Shown: positions 47,173 through 59,845, counted from the stretch's first letter. The stretch: DNA of 64,000 nucleotides from Moniliophthora roreri (GCA_001466705.2 LATX02000100.1:496001-560000); one strand, 5' to 3'. The notes: a model not told the origin generated them from the letters alone. Program-made: numbers and translations.

Positions 47173-49950
47173 CTCGGCGCGCTTTGACTTTCCTCTCTAC
47201 TTTCTTGACCTTTTTACCCCGATTTGCCGACTGGGGCGCGCATTATCACATCATCTGCATTTTTCACTCTTCTCGACTCATCGCATCAGCATCCGCATCG
47301 CAATACCTAACTTATTCCCAATCTCGCCATTCGCCATCATTCGGATACTCTACCTCTTTTGACTTCCGCTCCGGTTTCACCGGTCGCTCAAAAACTAGTC
47401 CTCAGTCGACAACGTTCTCTAACGTTCTCTAACGACGCGCCCACGTTCGTACGAAAAACAACCCGCCGGAATTCCTGTGTTAATAGATCATTCGTCTTCA
47501 TCTTTCTCCTCTTGATACAGCCGCATTTTAGCAACCACTGTTACTATAAGCAATCTTTATTTTACGTCGTGTTTTCAAGTAGCATCCTCAAGCAGGTCCA
47601 CTCTCTACCTACGCACACACCACACGATCGAGTACCCCTTTGCATTTTTACCCCACCCTTCTCATCTACACATCAAAATATACCTCTTGTCGCCATGTTT
47701 CGTCGCTGTCGCTTTGATCTACGTTGTCGTTTGTGTAGTCAGCTCAGATTTAGGAAGAATTGAAGAAGTTTTTACTAATTGAAACGCTAAGCCTTCCGTT
47801 GGACCTTATGAGAAGAAATTCGCCATCATCGCACCATACCCGCTAACATCACGCCTGCCACTCAAGCGACTCCTGTCGAGCTATTCACCCATCTCCTATG
47901 TTGAACGGAAAACCCCTCGAGTTCTACACAGGAGTTTCTGGACGTTGCACGTCGTTGACGCGTTTGCGATTTAGGCCGCATCGGTCGTATACGTACAAAA
48001 AATTTCGGTGCTTGTCATTTTCTGTCACGCTAGACGTGACTCCATCAATGACTTATATACACTAATAGTAATAGATCTATTGGCAGTTTTTTTTTTTCTT
48101 TTTTTTTTTCTTGCAAGAGCTCTCCTCGGTATCTGGAGGTTTCAATTCCGCCTGCTACTCGCGGTGATAAGTGTCGCAATGGACTGGGGAAGCCTTTTCT
48201 CCGCATCGTTTTTTTTTAGATGACACTGGCAACTAGCATGATTGCGATGAAACTAGAAACTGATGACGTTTCCTATTCTCGTGGAGCCCAACGATCTTCT
48301 TCTAGGACGTCATCCATCGATTTGCACTGGGCGTTTCCGAACAACGCCAACTAGTATGTCAAAGCGGGAGTTCAAACTCTTAAAGGCAAGTCAGCTGCGT
48401 CCATGACCATTGGCGGAACAGTCGGATCTTCCAAACAAATGGCCCATGATGACGACGGGACACTAGAATATCGGGCAAGCACTTTTTACTTACTAAATCA
48501 AACAGAAACTCCTCCAAGGTAGTTCATCTCCGGAAATCCACTATTGGATCCACCAATGAAAACGGCTGTGCGACTCCCTCCTGGCACTTGGACTGAAATC
48601 ACCCTAGAGGACTTGCGAGATTCCATTCCCCTATACACAAAACTATTACTGATGGACGTTAGTCGTTCTGAGGCCGCTCTCTTTCTGTAGCGATCGTGGC
48701 TATCATACGGTGCTTCTTTTCTCCAGACGCCTTCGAATTCATGATAATTGCCCTGGTTACTCCACACATGTTCATGTCCCATTCAGCTGGCAAAGCGTGA
48801 CCGATCCCCTCCCCCACATTTGACAATGAAAACGGACATTAATGGAACCGTTATCACGCAGGAACTGAGGGCCAAGTACATCGAGTCAGGTGGGGTCCCA
48901 AAACTATTTAGCTGTTTGTTTATTCTTCTTCAATGATGGAGACTTTTAGGCTCAATAGAACAAAAGTGGCAAGTGGCCACCTCGGAATCTGGAGGCTGAA
49001 GGTCATATGCAGTGGGGTCGCAAGTATGCCCCACATCGTCCCAGGTTTGGGTTTGGCTTGTCGTCGTCAGGTACATCAAGGGTTTTAACGGTGCCTTATA
49101 GTATTCGTGAGAATCCTTGGTGGAGGCGTGGCTTGCAACTACCCGATAAATACATATACAACTTGTTCCAAGACTCATTCGCCGGGTCGAGGGCGACGTC
49201 ATCGGCAGAGACGTAGGCGACATCAGCAAAAACCGTGTAGTGCTATAATGGGTTCCCAGGGCTTTATAATCCACCTGCAGGGTATTATGACCCTTAAAAC
49301 CAGTCATAACCCCCACAAACCAGGCCACAACCAGGTTATAATCCCCCTGGAGCTAGGTTTTAGGCGGCGAACGTGGGTGGTGTTTTCGATGAGGAGTATT
49401 CTCACTAGCGAAAGGAATAACTTTTGCCACGAACAACGCGGTTTCGTGACACCTGTCATAGACATAAGATCAGTATGCAAAGGATAAACAGTATGGGGGA
49501 CTCTCAGGCTGGGAAATTCCGGAATCGAATGCCATAGCCCCAGCAGTCCGCAGCATCTCGGAACACTGATTTTTGAAGCACTCTGAAAGCTCAATTGGAA
49601 TTTGCCCCAGAGACACAGTAGATCAGTGCACACATGTAAGCAGGCACAAAGGTGTAAAGATGAGTTGTGTTGCTCCAATCCCCGACGGCGTTCACGTCAA
49701 TGGTAATCACTTTGTCCGGAGCATAGTAATAACATACTGGCAACATAACGTATTCGAGGGAAAAGAGAACTCACGGAAAGTGATAATTTGTGGGCGCTTG
49801 ATGGGCGCTCTCCAGTATGACTCGACACCGCCACCGCTAGGGACCAGATCAATGAAATCGTAAATCGAACGTACAGTACAGTACAATACATCAAGTCGTC
49901 GTCACAATCGTTGTTGTATATATTACATAGAAATGGTTGTCGAAATGTTG
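47173..49950. other. 3' flank and intergenic region
   Basis: 47173-48000 is T/C-rich and probably the 3' UTR of the Ecl1-like gene, with duplicated AACGTTCTCT at 47410-47432. A polypyrimidine tract with long T-runs lies at 48084-48113. Minus-strand frames such as 48498-48782 and 48930-49328 show no recognisable product. Confidence 0.4.
49243..49352. repeat. Second cluster of TTATAACCCC-type motifs
   Basis: Variants TATAATGGG, TTATAATCC, TATTATGACCC, GTCATAACCCCC and GGTTATAATCCCC within 110 bp, like the cluster at 23156-23320. Confidence 0.55.
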
Positions 49951-50796
49951 TTAAAGAGACAGGCCGACTGCCAGTCCAGACATAATAACGAGAAGACTAG
50001 CGATGTCACTTTGAAGGAACACCCCGGCGTTCTGGTTCTGATTTCTAGCCTTCGCCTGGTTGGAAGGATGAGTATGCCTTGAGCCGTGACATTGATTTTT
50101 TTACTTACCTGGAACTCATCAAAAGTCTGCTCTGTAGACGGGTTTATAGCAAAGACCATTCCCTACAGAATGTCATCTATCAGCCATCCTATCTGAACAC
50201 AAACCTCGTTCATTTATGCACCTGTCGACAGTGATCGGCACCTTGAGTCTGTGCACAGAAGAACCACATGGACTGCGAATCATTAATAGGAATATCCAGG
50301 CTCTCGACATTTGGGTCGTTCAGGTCAGAAGATTGGGTCGGCTGCCAGCCAGAGTCAATGCCACCCTCCATTTTTGTGCAGGGATTATCAAAGGTCGATT
50401 GAACGACAGACTATAGAGATATGGTTAGCACACAGCTTGAACGACGGCGCGACGTCGTACTGACATGGTTGCTTCGAAGGCTAAGTGACGGGTGAGTGAC
50501 TTGTTAGCTAGTGCGGGATGAAAGAGGACGTACAACTTGAACTTGACCCAGTCTCCGGGAGAAGCGAGTACACTACGCGAGTAGAGGTTATTTAATTGAA
50601 GGGTCCTGTCCTATAAAAATAGCGTCTTACTTTGACGGACTAAAAGATAATTCCTAGGAAGGACAATGTTAGATTCAAACAATGTAAGAGAATAGAGATG
50701 TGCTCTCACAGGCCCAACTGAAATGGTGTGATTTTCTGCTGTTACGCTACAAATATAGACGAGAATGAAAGCGAGGAAAAAGGTGAGCGAGCGCAT
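49951..50796 (-). CDS. GPI-anchored extracellular cupredoxin-fold protein
   Basis: Seven exons: 50796-50710, 50653-50631, 50572-50534, 50480-50465, 50410-50222, 50162-50109, 50055-49951; 170 aa. Signal peptide MRSLTFFLAFILVYICSVTA, then the plastocyanin-like domain: HTISVGP-ELSFSPSNV, SPGDWVKFKF, NHSVVQSTFDNPCTKMEGG, a copper-ligand-type C-x4-H segment in WFFCAQTQGADHCRQGMVFA, and INPSTEQTFDEFQ. The C-terminus is a hydrophobic GPI-addition signal (SDIASLLVIMSGLAVGLSL). His of NHSVV, Cys of FFCAQ, His of ADHC and Met of GMVF would be the blue-copper ligands, all present. Probably a wall- or membrane-bound redox or copper-handling protein. Exons of 23 and 16 nt are forced by frame and the motif order. 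Confidence 0.9.
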
Positions 50797-51514
50797 CTTG
50801 AGGGCTGGGATATCAGACTTGGAGGAGGTCTGTGATTCTGGCCTTTTGAAGTACCATTTAAATACGTATAGAACTCGATGCACTGACGACCGTGACAAAA
50901 CACTGACGACAGAGGCGCATCTTTAGTATGAAAGGAGACCGTAGGTGGAGTACTGTGATATAAATCTTTGTTGCAAGGTTTTGTTACTAGCTTGGCATCT
51001 GGAGTCAATTCATAGGAGGAAACACGGGGGCTTCGTACCTTTGAACGCTAATGGAATAGCAGCCTGAAGGTGATAGGTAGGCGCGAATTTGCCTCATAAG
51101 TGACGAATAGACGTCATAATCTGGGGACTTTGGGTCATACGGAATTAAACACAGCGCAGCGCGGATCCTGAAGATTCGTGTTGTAGACTAGCCAGCAGTG
51201 AGTAGTTGGCCCTAAAAATGCTGAACGAACCTAATAGGACAAACAGAGGAAACAAAGAAAAGAAAAAGAAAAAGAACCACTGGTTAGTCTTACCATCTTA
51301 TAGAGATTAATAATGGCACACGTAACCGTATAGCGACAAGCTGGTGGCGCTTGGCTTGAGAGATGCGGTAAGGTATCCTCACTGTCCTATTAAAGACAGA
51401 TAGATAGAAAATGACGAAGAAACCCCAAGGACAACCATGATATATCTCTATCTGCGAAAACTACCCATTCAGTCGCATTGAGGGGGCCAGACGCCGAATA
51501 CCGAGAATAAGCAT
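50797..51514. other. 5' flank of the cupredoxin gene
   Basis: About 720 bp without a supportable gene. Includes a purine-rich run at 51240-51275 (AAGAAAAGAAAAAG). Confidence 0.35.
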
Positions 51515-52138
51515 TCAAATGTTCCGCTGTGCTCGCTGATTTGCTAGAGGAGCCCTTGAGCGAAATCGGCTGGGATATGTGTACATCGGACCTGGAAATG
51601 TGGAATCCGTGGTCGGCGGTGATGCAGGCACATAATTGTAGTACAGAAAGCCGATGGTAAGGCTAGAATCAAACTCGACCGCTGGCTCGCCTTCATCGCG
51701 GCACCGCCGCCAATTGAGACGAAAGTCCAGTCCTCGGCATGAGTTACACAGTAGGTTCGTGGAGAACACCCGGAATACATGTGTACTCTGTTCGGCCGTA
51801 CCCTGTCGTGACGTTCGAATGCAGCGCTCAGTTGACCAGCCATCAGTCTCGTGAGCGAATACTCACGTTGAATCCGAAATGCGAGCCACCAATCTCCTGC
51901 GTGCACAGTGGCCGAGCTCCACACATTTTAAACGCGTGCATATGAAGACGTGTTTCAAGCTGATTGGAAGGTGCAGCCTCTGTAACAATGCAGCCTTGTG
52001 TCCAAGGAATCGCTGGTTATGAGGGGACCGGGATATGCTACCACTGCAGACAGAGGACAACGTGTTCATCGATAGCCGATAGATAACAAGGAGCAGCAAA
52101 GACAGGACTGGTAGCGCCTGCTGAGCGGTTAACTGCAA
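51515..52138 (-). CDS. Possible small secreted cysteine-containing protein or its remnant
   Basis: The ATG at 52138 begins MQLTAQQALPVLSLLLLVIY, a good signal-peptide pattern. Plausible introns (GTAGCA...TTACAG, then GTGAGT...CGACAG) connect it to frames reading HAFKMCGARPLCTQEIGG and FSTNLLCNSCRGLDFRLNW. The donor GTAGCA is weak and I cannot define the 3' end, nor do I recognise a family. It could be a real small secreted protein, a pseudogene or chance. Confidence 0.3.
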
Positions 52139-52679
52139 TTTCTGTTGGTAATGAACTCGATCCTATTCGATCCCTTCCGCGACGATGATTATTTGGGTCA
52201 CTATATATAAGGAGAGACACTGGAAGATAGCCGCAAAAAGACTAGTGCAACCCATGTATGGTACCTGGGGCCCCTCGAGGCAAAGGCGTGAAAAAGGCAG
52301 ACGATAGGGTGATTACGTCGGACCGGAAAATTTTTGACTAGGTTTTGACTGATTTTTGAGGCGGTATTGTTTTTTTGCCGCTTGCTTGACGATGAAACGA
52401 GTGACAAAAGGACGTAGAATAAGGTGGATAAGCTGGATACCAAACGATATTTAATGACAATACAAGTAGTTGTCAGAAGGGTGGTTTCCGTGTGAAATAC
52501 CGACACGCGAGATGGAGAGGAACGCGGCCCTCAGCAGTCATCCCTGTTAATTGGCGAGTACGAATGTTCTGAAGAAAGCCCTTATCAAGTTCTATTCCGG
52601 CTTTGAGCAATTTCGCCTGCTCTTTGCACTTAAATTTCCTTCTTCTCCTTCAATCGTCACCATTGATTCAACTACTCAG
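52139..52679. other. 5' region of the GID7 gene, first exon unresolved
   Basis: The GID7 frame is open from 52551 but contains no ATG until 53119, so the start codon must be in an upstream exon here. No convincing ATG and donor pair was found. A likely acceptor is ACTACTCAG ending at 52679. Confidence 0.4.
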
Positions 52680-55600
52680 TCCAATCCTCCGCGAGGTTCA
52701 CCTCGCACTCTGCTCTCTTCTCTCACATCTTCACCATCACCAGTAGCTCTGGAATCTCCCCGAGTTCCTTCCCAAATTCCACAGAATAATCAGCAATCGC
52801 CCAGTTCTTCAGTAGACATTCAACCCGTACCTAGTCTTGTTCCAGCTACCCGTTCAAGGTCTGAGCTCGACCTTTCGGTCAGTAGCATCAGTGAATCTTG
52901 TTCACCCTCATCTCCAACCGGTACCGATAAATATTCTTTGACAATTTTAGCTCTGTCAGTTCTGACGTTTCTTTCCATTCTTTGCTCCGCTTTGTACACA
53001 GACGTCGAAAACCCCAGAGCTCGCAAGAGACAAAGGATCGACTACCCAAGCCCTTCGCATCTTCACGCCTCCCCATTTCCTTCCGACTACACCGATACCA
53101 TCCGTGCACGTAGTCAAGATATGAGATTTTCACAGTCTGACCAGGAATCCAATCTTTCTACTTCTCCCGACCTTGCGTCACCTGCTCTCGCAGGGCCGTC
53201 GTTCAAGGGGTTGGACAGTCCAAGCGCTTCAACTAGTAATGGTCACACAAGTTCGGCTAGCATCTTCTCGAACGGAAACGGTTTTGTCTCTGGAGTGTCA
53301 GCGCAGAACGGCTTGGCTAATGGCACCAGTGCATCTGGATCCGGAGTAAGTGGGGTTAGTAATGGGATTGGAATGTCCGCACACAAGCATGGGAAGAATC
53401 CGGTCGCTAGAGTCAATCTACCAGGAGATATGTTGTATGCGGACGCAAATGTGAACAGGGAGGAATTTGTCAGGTTACTGGTGCAAAGTTTGAAGGAGGT
53501 CGGGTACATGTACGTCGTCTATTGCTTATCTCTCGGGCGCGACTTACTCATCCACGATTTATTCTCTCACAAATAGGGAGACTGCGGCGACGCTCGAAGC
53601 AGAGTCTGGGTACATGATGGAAGCACCAGAAGTGAGAAACTTTCGCGAGTTCATATTGGACGGCATGTGGGGTAAGGCCGAGGCGGCTTTGATGCGATTG
53701 GGCGCAATGGATGAACAAACATTACTGGTACATTTCCGACAATCTTGGCGTCCAGGAACGTACCCTCATTCATTTACAGGAGATCAAGTTTGTGATAAGC
53801 AAACAGAAATACCTAGAACTGCTAGAAGCCAGGAAAACAACCTCGGCACTCCATGTTTTACGCAACGAGTTGGCTCCGTTAAGCGTCGACACAGATTTAT
53901 TACACAGCCTCTCGAGGTAAGAATTAGCTCACTTGTACACTGCGATTTCATTAACACTTCCTCAGCTTGATTATGTGTTCAGATCCTGAGGATGTGAGGC
54001 AGCGAGCGGGATGGGATGGTGCATCTGGCTTATCTAGACGACAGTTGTTGAATGAACTTCACCGTAAGTGATGTTTTTGAGCGTAGTACCAAGGGTTTAT
54101 GTTTTTGCAGGCTATATTCCCCCTTCTGTAATGATTCCCCAGCGACGGTTCCTCACCCTTCTCCAACAAGCACATTCATATCAACTGCAACGATGTATCT
54201 ACCACAACCAGCCCGCAAGTGTGACACCATTTTCATTATACTCTGATCATCAGTGCGACAAGGCTCAATTCCCTCGAATCACCACAAACATTCTCACTGG
54301 TCACACGGACGAGGTGTGGAATCTGGAATGGAGTCATGATGGTCGCTACCTTGCCAGTGCGAGTAAGGACAAGACAGCAATAATATGGCAAATCAACGTG
54401 AGTACCATACTTGGCAGCTTCGCTTCCTTATAGCTTACGTCGGTTCCCTTTTTCTACAGGAGAGTGGCGACTGGGAGGATTACAAGCTTCTACGCGATCA
54501 TCCGTATGCTGTGGGGTGTTTAGCATGGTCATTGGATGATAAAATACTGCTCACTAGTTCAGAGAACTTCATCAAGTTGTGGGTGACATCGGTATATCCT
54601 TTTTTAAAGATTTATATGACACAACTGACAATTCCATCAACAAGACCGGCGTGTGTACTCGTACTCTTGACGAGCATACCGAAACGGTGACTGCACTATC
54701 ATGGCTACCAGATGGTTCCGGTTTCCTATCGGCAGCATTAGATCGAAAGATCATACAATGGGTGTGTTCAACGCACATTCTCTCTGATGTTATGGTTCTG
54801 GTATTAAAACCGATTGAACAAGGGTACCGATGGGTCCAAGCACTCGTCTTGGGGTCCAACTGCTATACGTATCACCGACTTGACGGTGACGCCCGATCTC
54901 ACGCGCGTCGTCACTATCGGTATGAATCCGGGAATTATCGAAGCGGCCCCCACGAACAGAGGAACCACTGGACGAAATAACGGGAATCCTGGTGGAACGC
55001 CGCCGGGAGGTGGTGCTGCGGCGAATGGCGTTAAGAATGGTAATGAGAATCGAATGGTCATTTACAATTACCCTAGTAGACAAGTTGAATCGTAAGTCTC
55101 CATTGCTTGCCTTTCCATTCTTTCTGAAATGATTTTGCTCTTACTAACAAAATAGGTCGATTCGCCTTGACGGGGAGCTAACAAGCGTGAAAATCTCTCA
55201 AGATAACCACTTTGCTCTTATCAATCATGCTCCAGATGTATGCGTGCGATGACGTGAAGTACTTCCACTTACTGAAAAATGCTTCCTCTCTTCACAGGAA
55301 ATTCACCTTTGGGACCTTCAGCAAGGACGATTAGCCCGTAAATTCACCGGCCAGAAACAGGGCCGCCATGTCATCAGGAGTTGTTTTGGAGGTACTGATG
55401 GGAATTTCGTCGTTAGTGGCAGTGAAGGTACACGTTCGGATTATAGATATTCGTTCCTCTCATCACTGACGCCCCTTAACAGACGGTAATGTGTACGTGT
55501 GGCATCGTGATACGGGTACATTGCTCGAAGTTCTTCCCGACCACGGCGAAGGAAGTGTCAACTCAGTCTCTTGGAACCCAAGGAACGGGCGTATGTTTGC

Positions 55601-55805
55601 CTCGTGTTCAGACGATCACACCATTCGCATCTGGGAAGCGCCACTCCCAGTCCCAGGGTATCACTCGTCATTTTCAGCACATCCTGAATCCCCATCATCG
55701 TCATCACTCAATTGGAAAGGAAAAGGCAAGACACGACAAGCCTGGGATAGCGACGGCAGCAGAGAGGTCCAGGACTTAGACCAGCTAGGCTCAGCACGGC
55801 TTTGA
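52680..55805 (+). CDS. GID7: GID/CTLH ubiquitin-ligase WD40 subunit (Gid7/WDR26-like), 5' end unresolved
   Basis: Subunit of the GID/CTLH E3 complex, which marks gluconeogenic enzymes and other targets for degradation. Exons from a presumed acceptor: 52680-52920, 53002-53509, 53577-53727, 53780-53916, 53966-54063, 54111-54397, 54460-54591, 54645-54761, 54823-55091, 55156-55237, 55298-55427, 55483-55805; about 825 residues. A Ser/Pro-rich N-terminus is followed by LisH ([31 protein letters not shown]), CTLH ([40 protein letters not shown]) and at least six WD repeats ([69 protein letters not shown]). A Gly/Asn-rich insert ([18 protein letters not shown]) sits in one propeller loop. If translation began at the first in-frame ATG (53119) the product would lack about 120 N-terminal residues. 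Confidence 0.9.
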
Positions 55806-56530
55806 TTTATTCCATTCTATTCTGATTTCTAACGACAATCTATTACTCGCTACCAAGTCATCGCCCATTTTGTATTCTCATTCCATCCTCCATCATCACT
55901 CCCATCCATTTCCATCTTTCCCTTGCTTACATCCACCCATCCATCCCACTGTCTTCTTTACGGTTCCCTGTGTTACGACGTGCATCTGAACTAATTAAAG
56001 TATATCTTTTCCATCTCTCCATCATTCCTACAAGTATCATTCCTTCTCATACCGCATTGAATATCTAGCATCTAGTTAGTCGCATCGCATTTGCACTCCA
56101 GGTTTTCTCTTGATTCTTGATTCTGGATATGTCAACCGTCGTGTTGCCATAGGCGTATAGCATAAAAAATATAGCAGATAATTTACCCTGGATATCCGTA
56201 AGTGCTGAGGGCTGGTTGCAGTGTACTACTCCACGACGTACCTGTTCTCGTTTCCTTCCGCTCGCACCACCTGCAACGCTCGTACCACTCCATTTTCTTG
56301 TCGATGTCTACCATTGGAGCACCCTGTTGTTGAACTCAGACCCCGGCTGTAGCGCTTGGAGCCGTGAGATCAAACAAAAATGATGCGAGCGCAGTCATTT
56401 CGCACAGGACCTGACATGGATGATGAATCGGGTCTTGATTCAGGTCCTTCACTGCCTACCCTGCTACATACACTCTATCTCATTCCCTGCAGACTAAAAC
56501 GTTGCCGTTTTGGCGTCCATTTTCATTGCC
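55806..56530. other. Intergenic region with an overlapping upstream reading frame
   Basis: 55806-56100 is T/C-rich 3' flank. An ATG at 56380 in good context (AAACAAAAATG) opens an 82-codon frame ending at 56628 that overlaps the glycosyltransferase ATG at 56531 in another frame. It is either a regulatory uORF or evidence that the real 5' exon is elsewhere. Confidence 0.5.
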
Positions 56531-57858
56531 ATGAAGCACTACAGTGCCCGAGTATCTCGTCGGAGATCCATCACCCTCATTCTACCATTGTTGTTCCTTG
56601 CATCGCTCTCCCTATTCTACATCCATAACAACTTATACCAACTTCGCAACCTACTCTCGTACAGCACAAGACCCATATGGGATTCAGCCGACGGCCCTAC
56701 CGAAATAATTCCTCATTATTATGCCGAAGGATTAGCAGACGCGTACACATGCCAACTACATGGGTGGAAACGACGTGAAAACCCGCAGAATGTCAAGGTC
56801 CTAGATGCTGTCCTTATGAGCAGTGAGCTGGATTTGCTTGAACTTCGATTGAACGAACTCGACGGTGTCGTCGATCAGTTCTTCATTATCGAATCCAATA
56901 CGACGTTTACGGGTTTACCAAAGGAAACATATTATGACAGCCACAAGGGCAGGTTTGAGAAGTTTGAGAGCAAAATTCTATACCAATTGTGAGTCTTCAA
57001 TTGTCTTTCACTTGTCTACCTTTTCATCAATGAGCGTTAGTTTACCAGGTCAGCTGCAGACAGCAGATCACGATGCGTGGAAGGTGGAAGCTGAAACCCG
57101 GACTGCAATGAGTTCATTTCTTCGAGGCTATACCAAAACTCTACCCTCGGACACCACCTTTATTGTCATCATGTCAGACCTCGACGAACTTCCTTCAGCA
57201 CACACCATCAAACTCCTCCGGGATTGTGATTTCGGTGAAACAATCCATCTTCAGCTTCGCAATTATCTTTATAGGTAAACGTCTATCTTCATGGTATCGA
57301 GCCGTCCACTCATTATTGTGCAGTTTTGAATGGCTTCTCGGCCTAAACAGCTGGCGTGCTAGCGTCGTAAAATGGAATGCTGGCGGCTACTACAGCCACA
57401 TTAAGAGATCAGAACAAGCTCTTGCAGACTCAGGCTGGCATTGCAGCTACTGTTTCAGGGCATTGTCGGAATTTGTCACAAAAATGCAGGGCTTCTCGCA
57501 TTCTGACCGTATAGGTGGTAATATGGATCTATTGAAATCGGAGAAAATACAAGAGAAGATCTGTAGAGGAGATGACATATTCGGCATGTTGCCGGAAGCG
57601 TATAGCGTTAGTGATCCTAGCTTCAATTTCGTACTCAGCTAACACTTTCATGATGATAGTACTTGGATCTCTTCTATCAGATGAACTTGCAGCCGTATGC
57701 CGTTCTTTCATTCTCTTCGACAGGAAATGCTAATTGTTGGTCGTAGGCAGAAGTCTATGGTCGGCCTACCCAAGTACTTACTCGAAAACGCACAGCATTT
57801 CAAATTCTTACTCCCTGGTGGATGTCAACGGGATGCACCGTCTGACACTGTATCATAA
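56531..57858 (+). CDS. GT17-family N-acetylglucosaminyltransferase (GnT-III-like)
   Basis: Exons 56531-56988, 57041-57274, 57324-57606, 57660-57694, 57747-57858; 373 aa. Type II Golgi-type topology: short basic N-terminus (KHYSARVSRRRS), one signal anchor (ITLILPLLFLASLSLFYI), then a lumenal catalytic domain. GT17 marks: VLDAVLMSSELDLLELRLNE, VDQFFIIESNTTFTGLPKET, the metal-site region FIVIMSDLDELPS, WHCSYCF and LPKYLLENAQHFKFLLPGGC. Mammalian members add bisecting GlcNAc to N-glycans; the fungal acceptor is unknown. The 35-nt exon 4 is supported by frame and by YLDLFYQMNLQP. Last gene before the transposon island. Confidence 0.93.
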
Positions 57859-58197
57859 ACATGGACTCAACAGCTGTAATGTGCTCTATTATTGCATCCA
57901 ATATCAAATTTTGAGTTTTCTCTGTTTCTGTGACCCCTGCTGAACTTAACTTTCTCCGTAAATTAGTTGGAGACAGAGCTGTCTCCATAACTACAACAAC
58001 AAGGAGCTGTTTCGTTTTAGGTTACTGGCTATGGCTGCCTTGACTTCGGTAGCGAACGAAGGCTCCTGTCCATTCATCGGACAGCGATGCCGCATTGAAT
58101 GAAGGACAATCAGTAGACTACAGGTGATTTTCGGTGTGAGCCTCTAATACTAGTTGCTGTACTTGAAGTGGTTGATGAGGAGACTTCGGCCTAGTAG
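57859..58197. other. Boundary between gene-rich DNA and the CpG-poor repeat island
   Basis: 3' flank of the GT17 gene. CpG sites are still present up to about 58190 and then nearly vanish. No gene. Confidence 0.4.
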
Positions 58198-58518
58198 CAT
58201 CAGGGAATCAGCAGATTGCTCCCCACTTTCCACCACTTTCCCAACTTTTCACTAGATCAGGATAGTGTTTTCTGTACATTAGGACACTATTAGGACAATT
58301 TTTAGTGACTCACTTTCAGGGGGTCTGGAACCCTTCTCCCCATTTTCCACTTTGCCAGACTTTTTATTAAAAATTGCAAATCATGGGAGTCCACAAAATA
58401 ACTAACAAAAATTGGTGTGATATAGGTTTATTCCATGATCAAATAGTTGTATTGAGCATGCTAGAATAGCTGGAATTGAGAGTGGAAGTGGGCAAATGTG
58501 AGTGGAAAGTGCCATGGG
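58198..58518 (+). repeat. Dispersed repeat E, copy 1 (MITE-like)
   Basis: About 320 bp similar to 61448-61763. Shared blocks: CAACTTTTCACTAGA/TAAACTTTTCACTAGA, TTTTTAGTGACTCACTTTCA, GTCTGGAACCCTTCTC, AAAATTGGTGTG. The ends contain CACTTTCCAC and, inverted, GTGGAAAGTG, suggesting a short TIR element. No coding content. Confidence 0.65.
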
Positions 58519-58894
58519 AAATCCTAATGCCTATATTAAACTTCTATTGGTGTTATAATAACTGAGTATGTAGTAGTACATTTCCACCATCTCTGTGACT
58601 AACCTCAACTGACCTCCTTAAGCATCATAGTAACACTGATCCACCAAGGTTTCTGTAACAGGCAACCCAACAAATTCAGGTGTTAATCTTCCCTACCAAA
58701 ACAACCAAGTCAAAACATCAGTGCTGCATTGAGTCTTGAGTGAGTAGTTTTGAATATTCCCACTTTCAAGAGTAAGTGTGATTCAAGGCCTTGCTTATAA
58801 GCATGCAGATTCCTGTGTATGTGTGTTTCTAGTCAATCCTCTCTTCTGGAGATGTTGTCACTCTTCTTAAGGTAACATTTCTCTTGGCTTAGCT

Positions 58895-59740
58895 CAAATT
58901 GCCAGCTTGTGCCACACTAGATCTCTTTATTAAGAGACTCTGGTTTGACTTTAATCTGTTTATTGAATTCTGATGATTGATCATTCTCTGATCATTCTTT
59001 TCAGGTTGTCTCTCTGTTTCAATGTCATCTTTAAGTACCTTGGTACTATATGACTGCTAATTGCACATTGCAGATATTATAGAAAAATAAGTAATTCAAA
59101 GAATCCCATTGATAGTACTTCAAGCAAGCTTAGCTGACTAACCACATCTTTCATATGGCTGTAGTCATGTTCCCTACAGGTTTTGAGAGTGATCTGATGC
59201 ATAAGTAAGTTAGAAAGTACAGCTTAAACACCTCTGTATAGCATGTCATAGCTTATTGTACTTTCTGAAGAACCAAAGCTTCTCTAAAGTAATGACTAGC
59301 AGTTAGGAGTGCCAACATCACTCACTGGCTCCAGCAACTCCAGAGCTGAGCCATGTGGAGCTGCTTACCCATAATGGCTAGCCAAGCTGTTATAAGCAAG
59401 TGGCTCCTGGGTCAAGTACACTGGCAATTGACAGTGACTGTCTCCATAATGTCTCTCTTAGTTTTTTTTTTATATCAAGGCTTGACAATGCTTTCTAGGT
59501 GCATACAACAATACTGTGGGTAAATTTTTGCATTGAAAAAGTAGAAAGCCACCAGAACCAGATGGGCACTTTGTGAGCAAGCTAGAAACAAGCCAAGCCA
59601 AGCTGTTGGCAGCCCTACTAGCAGTCTGGGCTCACTCTTGTTCTTATTATCCATTATAGCTTGTCATATTAAAGTAGTTTGCACTGAAAATAGTGGAAAT
59701 CAAACAAAATTAGGTCTTTTCTAGGTCTGTCATATTAACA
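58895..59740. repeat. Dispersed repeat C, copy 2, interrupted by a hAT-type MITE
   Basis: 58895-59303 and 59618-59740 align with repeat C copy 1 (17929-18326 and 18984-19095). This copy lacks the solo LTR and carries a 314-bp insertion instead. CpG sites of copy 1 are largely TpG or CpA here. Confidence 0.8.
59304..59617. mobile_element. hAT-type MITE with 8-bp target duplication
   Basis: 314 bp. Termini TAGGAGTGCCAACA and, inverted at the other end, TAGGGCTGCCAACA (12 of 14 match), similar to hAT ends. Flanked by perfect 8-bp duplications CTAGCAGT at 59296-59303 and 59618-59625. The empty site is seen in copy 1 (CTAGCAGACTGGG at 18985). No transposase, so non-autonomous. Confidence 0.88.
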
Positions 59741-59845
59741 TTAAGAGAGTACTATATACTATGAAACAACTCAATTCACTGTATAATTCCTTTTTCAATT
59801 CTCCATTTATGCCCTGCAGTAGTCTTAGGCATTTCATGGAGGGTT

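Noticed and set aside
47410..47432. CRISPR-like or other direct repeat array
   Set aside because: Only a two-unit AACGTTCTCT duplication; nothing resembling spacers, and the organism is eukaryotic.
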